Made by a program: the position numbers and the translations under genes | Assembly: GCA_013205155.1 (NCBI GenBank) | Contig: JABMMT010000047.1 | Location: 1-6,507, forward strand | DNA from: Betaproteobacteria bacterium | GTDB lineage: Bacteria > Pseudomonadota > Gammaproteobacteria > Burkholderiales > Burkholderiaceae | Length of the DNA: 6,507 bases | Reading direction: 5' to 3' | In this document: in pieces, positions 1 through 6,507 of the stretch | Position numbering within the stretch: the stretch's first letter is position 1 | How the letters are laid out: each line of letters starts with the position of its first letter | The notes under the pieces: generated by a model | What the model saw: only the letters and a program-made list of their open reading frames with translations | Told to the model about the DNA's origin: nothing | The model's database searches: none

Positions 1-390
1 AGCTCATTTAATACGGTTTCCTTAGAGCCCCCACTGATTCTTTGGAGCCTAAAAAAACAGTCGCGCTTCATGCCTTGGATGGAAGTTGGGAAAAAACATC
101 TGATTCATGTACTTGAACGTACACAAGAAGATTTAGCCATGCACTTTGCAACTGTTAAGCATGATCAGTTGATCGGTGTGGATCATCAAATCGCTGATAG
201 CGGTCTTTGCCAGATTAATCATTGTGTTGCTTATTATGAATGTGAAACCATTTCCGTCCACACTGGCGGAGACCACAACATCATCGTTGCCAAAGTAATG
301 AGCCTAACAAATCATCCAGAAAAAGAACCGCTTATTTTTGCGCGCAGCAAATTTGTTGGTCTTGATTTCGTCGAACTTAAAACAATTTAA
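1..390 (+). CDS. Flavin reductase-like (FMN-binding split-barrel) protein, 5' end cut by window edge
   Basis: The frame is open from base 1 to the TAA at 388-390, giving 129 visible residues. The family is usually about 160-200 residues, so the first 30-60 are probably missing. The ATG at 70 is internal, because the flavin-binding signature SFNTVSLEPPLILWSL (visible residues 2-17) lies upstream of it in the same frame. Later family marks are the ECE motif (about 80-82) and GDH (90-92), the latter in the strand that normally closes the flavin site. Known family role: the small reductase of two-component flavin monooxygenases uses NAD(P)H to reduce FMN or FAD, and related proteins simply bind flavin. 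Two conserved spots diverge: HLIHVL (33-38) stands where VNVL is common, and CQINH follows SGL where a P-L-L type segment is usual. The physiological partner is not visible. Family assignment is fairly sure; the exact role is unknown. A GST gene follows after 29 bp on the same strand. Confidence 0.85.
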   Translation, partial: SSFNTVSLEPPLILWSLKKQSRFMPWMEVGKKHLIHVLERTQEDLAMHFATVKHDQLIGVDHQIADSGLCQINHCVAYYECETISVHTGGDHNIIVAKVMSLTNHPEKEPLIFARSKFVGLDFVELKTI

Positions 391-408
391 TTCAAGTAAA
401 TACAAATG

Positions 409-413
409 AAGGA
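409..413 (+). promoter_or_regulatory. Shine-Dalgarno site of the GST gene
   Basis: AAGGA lies six bases before the ATG at 420, which is good spacing and supports that start. It sits in the 29-bp gap after the flavin reductase stop. The gap shows no hairpin or T-run, so read-through from the upstream gene is likely. Confidence 0.75.
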
Positions 414-419
414 AAAGCC

Positions 420-1082
420 ATGATTCGTTTATGGGGCCGTAAAAGTTCGATCAATGTACAAAAAGTTTTGTGGTGTCTCGCTGAACTTGGAATGCAGGAA
501 GGTAAAGACTTCGAGCGAATTGATGCAGGACTTCACTTTGGAGTAAATCGGACCCCTGAGTTTCTCAAATTAAATCCTAATGGACTTGTCCCAACCCTGG
601 AAGATGGTGATATCGTACTTTGGGAATCGAATACCATCATGCGCTACCTAGCGTGCCAATACGATAAGCAGGGCCGTTATCCAAGTGACATTGCTAGTCA
701 ATACGGTTCAGAAAAATGGCTTGATTGGCAAGTTGGAACTTTATGGCCAGCTTTACGTGCACCATTTTTAGGCTTAACTCGCGTGCCTGAAAACGAACGT
801 AAGTACGATGCCATTAAAAAAGGGTATCAAGACACCAATAACTTGTTAGAACTGCTGGACACTACTTTAGCAAATCAAGACTATTGCTCAGGCAAGCAAT
901 TTCACATTGGCGATATTGCTCTAGGGCTCTGCGTTGCTCGTTGGATATTGGTAGATGAAACCTTCCCAGAAAAAACTGGTGGTCGTATCAAGCTAAAAAA
1001 TATTGACGCATGGCTTAAGCGCTTGGAAACAGAAACCCTATTTAATGAAATTGTCGAGAAACAGCTCAACATCATCAAATAA
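420..1082 (+). CDS. Glutathione S-transferase family protein, GstB-like
   Basis: This complete cytosolic GST of 220 residues has the usual family length. Known role: conjugation of glutathione to electrophilic compounds, or a related glutathione-dependent reaction. The N-terminal thioredoxin-like domain (about 1-82) starts LWGRKSSINVQKV, with Ser9/Ser10 as candidate activating residues. It contains the LNPNGLVPTL segment with the cis-proline at 58, and the ES pair at 69-70 that binds the gamma-glutamyl part of glutathione. The helical C-terminal domain (about 92-220) carries FHIGDIALG (161-169), the N-capping box with Asp165. The pattern LWGR..S.NV.KVL plus FG.N and NPNGLVP strongly recalls Escherichia coli GstB, although orthology is not proven. 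The start is fixed by an AAGGA site. The gene probably forms an operon with the flavin reductase-like gene and converges on the efflux permease gene with a 7-bp gap. The substrate cannot be predicted. Confidence 0.93.
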   Translation: MIRLWGRKSSINVQKVLWCLAELGMQEGKDFERIDAGLHFGVNRTPEFLKLNPNGLVPTLEDGDIVLWESNTIMRYLACQYDKQGRYPSDIASQYGSEKWLDWQVGTLWPALRAPFLGLTRVPENERKYDAIKKGYQDTNNLLELLDTTLANQDYCSGKQFHIGDIALGLCVARWILVDETFPEKTGGRIKLKNIDAWLKRLETETLFNEIVEKQLNIIK

Positions 1083-1089
1083 GGAAAGT
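1083..1089. other. Seven-base convergent junction between GST and RND permease genes
   Basis: The plus-strand GST stop (1080-1082) and the minus-strand permease stop (complement of 1090-1092) are only 7 bp apart. I found no convincing stem-loop with a T-run here or within about 40 bp either side, so transcripts from both sides probably end inside the opposing gene. Confidence 0.8.
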
Positions 1090-4000
1090 TTACTGTTGCT
1101 TAAATTTATTTTTATGGTGGTCAGCGCCTAGCAATAGATACATTGCTGGAACAACAAATAAGGTGAAGAGGGTGCCGATTGATAATCCGGTAAAGATCAC
1201 AATACCCATTGACTGACGACCCGCAGCACCTGCTCCTGAGGCAATCACCAAAGGAACCACTCCCAGAACCATCGCGGCAGTAGTCATTAGGATGGGTCTT
1301 AAGCGTACGCTACTTGCCTCGACAATAGCATCAAGCTTACTGCGACCAGCCCCTTGTAATTCATTAGCAAATTCCACAATCAAGATTCCATGCTTACTAA
1401 TTAAGCCCATGAGAGTCACTAAGCCCACCTGGGTATAAACGTTTAGCGTAGTGAATCCTAGGTTGATAAAGATGAGCGCGCCAAATAAGGCAAGGGGAAC
1501 TGAGACTAAGATCACAATGGGATCGCGAAAGCTTTCAAATTGAGCAGCTAGCACAAAGAACACGATCAAAATCGCAAAGAACATGGTTACCAAGAAACCA
1601 CCAGATTCAGCCATAAACTGACGTGAGGGTCCAGCGTAATCCATGCTATATCCGTTTGGTGCGACCTCTTTCAAAGTCTGACGCATGAACTCCAATAAAT
1701 CTTCCTGTGAAATAAATGGTGTATTCACGCCAGCAATGGTAGCTGAATTCAATTGCTGAAAGTGATTGATTGATTGGGGTACTACTCTTTTCTTAATGCT
1801 GGCAATAGTGCGGGCTTGAACCATTGCACCACTGGGAGTGCGAATATAGTAATCCAATATTTGATCGGGGTTTAATCTATCGACTTGCTTGACCTGAGGA
1901 ATGACTTTATATGAGCGCCCAGAGACAGAAAAATAATTGACATAGCCACCGCCTAAGGCCGCAGATAATGCTGCGCCAACCTGCTGTTGCGTCATTCCTA
2001 AGGCAGCTACTTTCTCGCGATCAATCACTAAAACATCTTGCGGTTTATCAATTTTTAAATCTGAATCAACGTAGAAAAAGTTTCCGCTACGACGCGCCTT
2101 ATCTAATACTGCTTGTGAAACTTCATTCAACTGATCATATGGCTCTGTTGTAGTAATGACTACTTGAACTGGAAATCCCTGAGCTCCAGGCAATGCAGGG
2201 AACTGGAATGCTGCAACCCGAACACCAGCAATTGAATTCCACTTCTTTTGCATATCCTCTTGGAACTTGGTGGCATTGCGGCTTCGTTGAGTCCAATCTT
2301 TTAGCAAGACGCCGCCAAAACTACTGGTAGGGCTGGTAATTTGGAACATTTGTTCATACTCGGGTTCCGCGCTAGATATCTGATAAATCTGATCAGCATA
2401 AGTCTGCATTTGATTTACCGTACTGTTAGGTGGTCCGGAAGCCTGCATCAATACAATGCCCTGATCTTCAGTAGGCGCTAATTCTGCACGTGCAGTTGCA
2501 TATAAATATGCAACACCCCCCAATAGAATGGCACCCATCACAATAATGACTTGCCATGTACTTAATAAATCTCGTAGGGTGCTTTGATAGCTGTGGTGAA
2601 CCTTTTCAAAAATACGATCAATCTTTTGTACAAATGGAGAAGCCTCTTGCTCTTCAGTAAAAATGCGAGAGCACATCATTGGCGAAAGTGTTAACGCAAT
2701 CAGGCCCGAGACAGCTACGGCACTAGCCAAAGTAAAGGCAAACTCAGTAAACAGAGCGCCCGTTAAACCGCCCTGAAAGCCAATTGGAATATATACCGCG
2801 ATTAAAACGATCGTCATTGCCAAAATCGGACCACCTAATTCTCGGGCGGCAATTAAAGAAGCCTCTAATGGGGACTTGCCTTCTTTCATATGACGATCAA
2901 CGTTCTCCACCACAATAATGGCATCATCGACCACCAATCCAATTGCTAACACTAAAGCCAAGAGCGTTAATAAATTAATTGAGTAGCCCAATACCTGCAT
3001 CATGAAGAAGGTGCCAATTAATGAGAGTGGCATCGCAATTACTGGTACTGCCACAGCACGATAACTACCCAAAAAGAGGTAGATGACTACCATCACAATT
3101 AATAAAGCTTCTAGTAAAGTAGTAACTACCTCATCAATCGAACTAGTAATAAACATGGTTGAGTCATAAACCACCTTACCAGTCATGCCGACTGGTAATT
3201 GCTTTTGGATCTCAGGAACAATGTCCCGTATACGTTGCGCGACATCCAATAAATTGGCTTGAGGGGCAACTTTAATCGCGATGAACACTGACCGCTTACC
3301 GCTAAAGGCAACGTTGGTGTTGTAGTCCTCAGAACCAAGGGTTACATTGGCAACTTGGTCTAGATAGACTATATTCACGCCATCTTTTTTGATCACTAAC
3401 TTACGAAACTCTTCAAGAGTATGTAAATCTGTTCCGGCAACCAGATCAACGGCCACCATATCACCCTTCGTACTACCCACCGCTGATAAGTAATTATTTG
3501 CTGCCATGGCGTTATAAACATCGTCAGCCCCAACACCAAGACCAGCCATCTTTTCGCGATCTAACCAAGCACGCAAAGCAAATTTTCTACCACCAGTAAT
3601 TTCTGCGTTTTGAACACCGTCAACAGAATCTAGTTTTGGCTTTACTACTCGAAGCAAATAGTCAGTAATCGCATTATTCGGAATCTCATCACTGTAAAAG
3701 CCCATATACATTGCCGCAGTAGATTGCCCAACCTGTACAGTCAATACAGGTTGTTGAGCCTGCGGGGGCAATTGGTTTTTGACAGCACCAATCTGGGTTT
3801 GAATTTGGGTTAGCGCTGCATTAGCGTCGTAATTCAACTTCAAAGTAGCAATGATGGTAGATACGCCACTCACGCTTGCAGAGGACAAGTAATCGATACC
3901 TTGTGCCTGTGCAATAGAAGCCTCTAGGGGTTGAGTTATGAAACCTGCGATTGTTTCAGGATCAGCACCAAAGTAAGCAGTGCTAATAGTGACAATCGCA

Positions 4001-4125
4001 TTTTGAGTTTGGGGGTACTGATTAACAGGCAGGCTACCAACCGCCTTTAAACCAAATACCAAGACGAGCGCACTGACAACCAGTGAGAGTACCGGTCTTC
4101 TAATGAATATGTCAGTCCAATTCAT
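1090..4125 (-). CDS. RND multidrug efflux permease, HAE1 family, MexI/VexH-like
   Basis: This is the inner-membrane pump of a tripartite exporter. It is a proton antiporter that passes substrates through its periplasmic domain to the adaptor and outer-membrane channel. The 1011 residues show the full duplicated RND layout: TM1 (about 11-30), periplasmic loop (31-330), TM2-TM6 (332-485), an amphipathic linker, TM7 (525-543), second loop (544-840) and TM8-TM12 (842-998). Proton-relay residues are intact: D400 and D401 in GLVVDDAIIVVENV, K911 in GLISKHGILIVEFANEL, and R941 and T948 in RLRPILMTTAAMVLG, matching AcrB D407, D408, K940, R971 and T978. Segments such as GGLTGALF, TSSFGGVLL and the SKHGILIVEFANELQ core recall MexI/VexH more than AcrB. 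Compared with AcrB (1049 residues) the C-terminal tail and the switch-loop region (about 597-604) are short. It is the last gene of the pump operon, 7 bp after the adaptor. Its substrate is unknown. Confidence 0.96.
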   Translation of the reverse strand: MNWTDIFIRRPVLSLVVSALVLVFGLKAVGSLPVNQYPQTQNAIVTISTAYFGADPETIAGFITQPLEASIAQAQGIDYLSSASVSGVSTIIATLKLNYDANAALTQIQTQIGAVKNQLPPQAQQPVLTVQVGQSTAAMYMGFYSDEIPNNAITDYLLRVVKPKLDSVDGVQNAEITGGRKFALRAWLDREKMAGLGVGADDVYNAMAANNYLSAVGSTKGDMVAVDLVAGTDLHTLEEFRKLVIKKDGVNIVYLDQVANVTLGSEDYNTNVAFSGKRSVFIAIKVAPQANLLDVAQRIRDIVPEIQKQLPVGMTGKVVYDSTMFITSSIDEVVTTLLEALLIVMVVIYLFLGSYRAVAVPVIAMPLSLIGTFFMMQVLGYSINLLTLLALVLAIGLVVDDAIIVVENVDRHMKEGKSPLEASLIAARELGGPILAMTIVLIAVYIPIGFQGGLTGALFTEFAFTLASAVAVSGLIALTLSPMMCSRIFTEEQEASPFVQKIDRIFEKVHHSYQSTLRDLLSTWQVIIVMGAILLGGVAYLYATARAELAPTEDQGIVLMQASGPPNSTVNQMQTYADQIYQISSAEPEYEQMFQITSPTSSFGGVLLKDWTQRSRNATKFQEDMQKKWNSIAGVRVAAFQFPALPGAQGFPVQVVITTTEPYDQLNEVSQAVLDKARRSGNFFYVDSDLKIDKPQDVLVIDREKVAALGMTQQQVGAALSAALGGGYVNYFSVSGRSYKVIPQVKQVDRLNPDQILDYYIRTPSGAMVQARTIASIKKRVVPQSINHFQQLNSATIAGVNTPFISQEDLLEFMRQTLKEVAPNGYSMDYAGPSRQFMAESGGFLVTMFFAILIVFFVLAAQFESFRDPIVILVSVPLALFGALIFINLGFTTLNVYTQVGLVTLMGLISKHGILIVEFANELQGAGRSKLDAIVEASSVRLRPILMTTAAMVLGVVPLVIASGAGAAGRQSMGIVIFTGLSIGTLFTLFVVPAMYLLLGADHHKNKFKQQ

Positions 4126-4132
4126 CTGCTAC

Positions 4133-5431
4133 TTATTCCTGAGGCTTTGGATTAGGCGAATTAGCTGGCTGCACCTTGTTATTAATAATCAAAGGGGTAC
4201 CGTTCTTCAACTTCAGCTGCCCACTAGTGACAACTGTTGCGCCCTCTTCAACCCCTTTCAGGATTGCCACTTGATCACCGCGTGTTGCGCCCGTAGTGAC
4301 GAAGACTTGTTGTGCCTCTAAAATATCTTTCCCTTGTTTATCTTTCTTGCCAGTAGGCTTAGCAAGGAAGACTGTCGAGCCATATGGGTTATAGGTCACA
4401 GAAGTTTGTGGCAAAGTCAGCAACTTCACTTGATTGCCCAACTTAATATTGACATTAGCAAACATGCCAGGAAGAATTTTCTTGTCAGGATTCGCCAGTC
4501 GAGCTTCGACTTGAATATTTCGAGTGTTGGTATCCACTTTGGGGCTCACAGCAGTAATCTTGCCGGTAAAGCTAGCGTCCTTAAAGGCATCTGTGGTGAC
4601 CTCCACTTCCTGACCCACCTTAATTTGCTCAGCATTATTTTGTGGCAAATTAAAATCTACAAAAATCGGATCCAAAGTTTGTAAAGTCAGCAGCTTGTCA
4701 CCTGAGTTCACATACTGCCCAGGGTTGATCGAAACAATACCGATGCGTCCGGAGAATGGTGCTTTGAGGTTTTTCTTGGCAACCAAAGCTATTTGCTGCT
4801 CTACTTGCGCCTGCTTTGATTTCGCATCAGCTGCGCTGGTATCAAATACGTTTTTACTAATTGCCTGAATGGCTAGCTGCTGTCCATCACGCTCATTAAT
4901 AACCTTAGCTAAATCAGCCATCGCCTTTAATGAATTTAACTGGGCGACATCTGATGTGTCATTTAGCTTGATAAGAAGTTCGCCCTCTTTAACATCTTGG
5001 CCTGATTTAATCGGTACAGCTGCAACCAATCCAGCAAGTTCTGGACTGAGCTCAACACCCCTAAAGGCACGAATATTTCCAACACTACTTAACTTGGGCT
5101 GCCACTCAGATGTGCCAATCTCCATTGTTGAAACGGTTGCTGGCGGTAAACCCACACCTGAGATGAAATACTTAATCATGAATGTCTTGAGTTGATTAAA
5201 GCCAAAAATCAACCCTAACAACAGAAAAACACCACATAACATGATGATCATTCGACGTTGCAGTGGCTCCATCGCCATCAATTTTTTATGTAACTTTGTA
5301 TTACGCCATTTCTGACCCATGCGAGCCCAAAGAGAAAGCACTCTATCTCCCATCGCCTTGAGATTTAGCCATGACCATATGGCCACAATGACAGCAAGCA
5401 ACTTAGTCTTAATTTTTTCCAGAAGTTTCAT
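4133..5431 (-). CDS. RND efflux periplasmic adaptor (membrane fusion protein), MexH/VexG-like
   Basis: The adaptor is anchored in the inner membrane and joins the RND permease to the outer-membrane channel. A membrane anchor lies at 61-78 (MIIMLCGVFLLLGLIFGF). The two lipoyl half-motifs are around 126-160 (SPELAGLVAAV, SGQDVKEGELL) and 222-252 (LKAPFSGRIGIVSINPGQYV), separated by a helical hairpin (about 162-220). A beta-barrel domain follows (about 256-335, with NTRNIQVEARL and LPGMFANV), then a membrane-proximal domain (336-415) and a Pro/Asn-rich tail. Length is 432 residues. The anchor is preceded by about 55 mostly basic residues with a hydrophobic stretch at 11-26, longer than I expect for MexH-type adaptors. 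Other in-frame ATGs encode M27, M38, M52 and M54. None has a well-spaced Shine-Dalgarno sequence, and the first ATG has only a weak AAAGA. The chosen start overlaps the upstream gene by 23 bp. Family is sure; the start is less so. Confidence 0.93.
   Translation of the reverse strand: MKLLEKIKTKLLAVIVAIWSWLNLKAMGDRVLSLWARMGQKWRNTKLHKKLMAMEPLQRRMIIMLCGVFLLLGLIFGFNQLKTFMIKYFISGVGLPPATVSTMEIGTSEWQPKLSSVGNIRAFRGVELSPELAGLVAAVPIKSGQDVKEGELLIKLNDTSDVAQLNSLKAMADLAKVINERDGQQLAIQAISKNVFDTSAADAKSKQAQVEQQIALVAKKNLKAPFSGRIGIVSINPGQYVNSGDKLLTLQTLDPIFVDFNLPQNNAEQIKVGQEVEVTTDAFKDASFTGKITAVSPKVDTNTRNIQVEARLANPDKKILPGMFANVNIKLGNQVKLLTLPQTSVTYNPYGSTVFLAKPTGKKDKQGKDILEAQQVFVTTGATRGDQVAILKGVEEGATVVTSGQLKLKNGTPLIINNKVQPANSPNPKPQE
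4136..4140 (-). promoter_or_regulatory. Shine-Dalgarno site of the RND permease gene
   Basis: On the minus strand AGGAA lies ten bases before the permease ATG (4123-4125). It sits inside the last codons of the adaptor gene, just before its TAA. Spacing is slightly long, but no better site is seen. The arrangement suggests that ribosomes finishing the adaptor help start the permease. Confidence 0.55.
5409..5431 (-). other. 23-bp overlap of outer-membrane-factor 3' end and adaptor 5' end
   Basis: The stop of the upstream gene (complement of 5409-5411) lies downstream of the adaptor ATG (complement of 5429-5431), in a different frame. With only a weak AAAGA ahead of that ATG, translational coupling is likely. 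If the adaptor really starts at M27 or later, the overlap disappears. Confidence 0.65.
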
Positions 5432-6507
5432 TGTGATCTTTATTCGCTATGTCTTTTGGTTGAAAAGCAGGGCCAGTACGATTCCACCAACCACCACCTA
5501 ATGCTGCAAATAGTGCTGCGGTATCAGCAAAACGTGTCGCTTGCGCAGAGACTGATTTCACCTTAGCCACTTGATATTGATTTTGGTAATACAGAACTGC
5601 TAAGTAACTTGCAGTACCTAGTTTGTATTGCTGCTGAACTAGATCTAGTGTTTCATAAGCATAGCGCTCTGCATCCGAAGCAGATTTTAAAGCTTGTGAG
5701 CCCGTTTCAAGAGCGCGCAGTGCATCAGCCACCTCCTGAAATGCCTTAAGAACTGTTGCCTGGTATTGGTAAACCGCTTGTTCGTAATTTGCAATCGCAC
5801 CACGACGCTGCGCTAATAGTTGACCACCCTGAAACAAAGGCTGAAAAATTCCACCTGCAATTGCCCATAAGCTTGCATTTGGTCCAAATAAAGCGCTACT
5901 AGTTAAAGCGGCTGAACCAATTGCACCTGTAATATTTAATTGTGGCAATAAGTTAGCTGTTGCCACCCCCACTAAGGCATTCGTTGACTTTAATTGAGCC
6001 TCTGCTGCACGAACGTCAGGGCGCTGACGGACTAGGCTAGACGGTACTGAGAGTGGTAATTTCTCTGGTAAGCGAAGCGTACTTAAATCAAACTTGGTGA
6101 TATTAGCGTTACTTGGTAATTCACCAACTAATACTGCTAATTGATTTCGAGCAAAGGAGAGATTTCTTTCATAATTAAATAAATCTACTTGTGAGCTAGA
6201 AACTAATGTTCTTTGTGAAGTGACATCCACCTTAGAAACAGTTCCAATGTCTAACTGTCTTTCAGTCAACTCAGCTAAGTTGGTCTGAGCTTTCAAAATT
6301 TCTTCTGTTGCCTGCATCTGGGCGCGCAAGGCAGCCTCACGAACGGCCCCAGTAACGATATTGGCAGTTAAAGAAAGGTAAGCACCCTCTAACTGAAATT
6401 GTGTAATTTCAGCTTGTGCCCTAGCACTTTCGACAGCACGGCGCGCACCCCCAAATACATCCAACTTATAGCTGACATTGACAGAGGTGTTATAAACGTT
6501 ATAGATA
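5409..6507 (-). CDS. Outer-membrane efflux channel of the NodT/TolC family, 5' end cut by window edge
   Basis: This is the outer-membrane and periplasmic tunnel of the pump. The frame stays open through the right edge, giving about 365 visible residues. The family usually has about 450-500, so the signal peptide, any lipoprotein Cys and the first helices lie outside. The TTG at 6462-6464 is internal, because typical sequence (YNTSVNVSYKLDVFGGARRA) runs through it. Numbering from that Leu, family marks are LDIGTVSKVDVTSQ (71-84), RQRPDVRAAEAQL (146-158), the beta-strand segment NLLPQLNITGAIG (171-183), GGIFQPLFQGGQLLAQR (204-220) and the second-half repeat YKLGTASYLAVL (280-291), ending near ALGGGWW (321-327). 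The two G(T)-containing helix segments reflect the internal duplication of TolC-like proteins. It is the first visible gene of the pump operon, overlapping the adaptor gene by 23 bp. Promoter and any regulator must lie beyond base 6507. Confidence 0.94.
   Translation of the reverse strand, partial: IYNVYNTSVNVSYKLDVFGGARRAVESARAQAEITQFQLEGAYLSLTANIVTGAVREAALRAQMQATEEILKAQTNLAELTERQLDIGTVSKVDVTSQRTLVSSSQVDLFNYERNLSFARNQLAVLVGELPSNANITKFDLSTLRLPEKLPLSVPSSLVRQRPDVRAAEAQLKSTNALVGVATANLLPQLNITGAIGSAALTSSALFGPNASLWAIAGGIFQPLFQGGQLLAQRRGAIANYEQAVYQYQATVLKAFQEVADALRALETGSQALKSASDAERYAYETLDLVQQQYKLGTASYLAVLYYQNQYQVAKVKSVSAQATRFADTAALFAALGGGWWNRTGPAFQPKDIANKDHNETSGKN

Noticed and set aside
70..72. ATG at 70 as the start of the flavin reductase gene
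   Set aside because: The same frame is open to base 1 and encodes the conserved flavin-binding signature upstream, so this ATG is internal to a gene cut by the window edge.
1083..1120. A T-rich stretch near the convergent stops as a terminator
   Set aside because: Only a three-base-pair stem and a short AT palindrome can be drawn, with no GC-rich stem before the T-run.
1968..2153. Plus-strand 61-codon open frame opposite the permease
   Set aside because: It is an antisense shadow of a conserved permease, with no clear Shine-Dalgarno sequence or family resemblance.
2314..2337. Short switch-loop region in the permease as a possible functional defect
   Set aside because: MexI-type permeases as I recall them have a similarly short SFGG segment, so this looks typical of the branch and not a deletion.
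4103..5501. Several plus-strand open frames (4103-4321, 4334-4684, 4869-5195, 5319-5501) opposite the adaptor gene
   Set aside because: They lie antisense to a well-supported conserved gene, show no recognisable domain, and are expected by chance on the opposite strand.
6462..6464. TTG as the start of the outer-membrane factor gene
   Set aside because: Family-typical sequence continues through it in frame to the right edge, and a start here would remove the signal peptide and first helices. The gene is cut by the window.

Overview
The window holds five genes in two convergent blocks, with almost no non-coding DNA. Protein similarity as I recall it, moderate-to-low GC and AT-rich third codon positions suggest a Gram-negative proteobacterium. 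A low-GC betaproteobacterium such as Polynucleobacter is my best guess, but this is inference from general appearance and not from a marker gene.

Left block, plus strand (1-1082): the 3' part of a flavin reductase-like (FMN-binding split-barrel) gene, cut by the left edge. After 29 bp comes a complete glutathione S-transferase gene of the GstB-like type. The short gap, with a Shine-Dalgarno sequence and no visible terminator, suggests co-transcription.

Right block, minus strand (6507 down to 1090): a complete set of parts for a tripartite RND efflux pump, transcribed in the order outer-membrane factor (NodT/TolC family, cut by the right edge), periplasmic adaptor (membrane fusion protein), inner-membrane RND permease (HAE1 type). 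The outer-membrane factor and adaptor genes overlap by 23 bp, and the adaptor and permease genes are 7 bp apart, so this is almost certainly one operon. Motifs in the adaptor and permease resemble the MexH/MexI (VexG/VexH) branch more than AcrA/AcrB. The permease keeps the proton-relay residues (D400, D401, K911, R941, T948). Together the three proteins should form an envelope-spanning, proton-driven exporter of small toxic molecules. The substrate cannot be read from the sequence.

The two blocks converge with only 7 bp between the GST and permease stop codons. No regulator, mobile element, RNA gene, CRISPR array or long intergenic region is present, and promoters for both blocks must lie outside the window. 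I see no convincing evidence of an undescribed system. The most notable details are the roughly 50-residue N-terminal extension of the adaptor and the outer-membrane-factor-first gene order.
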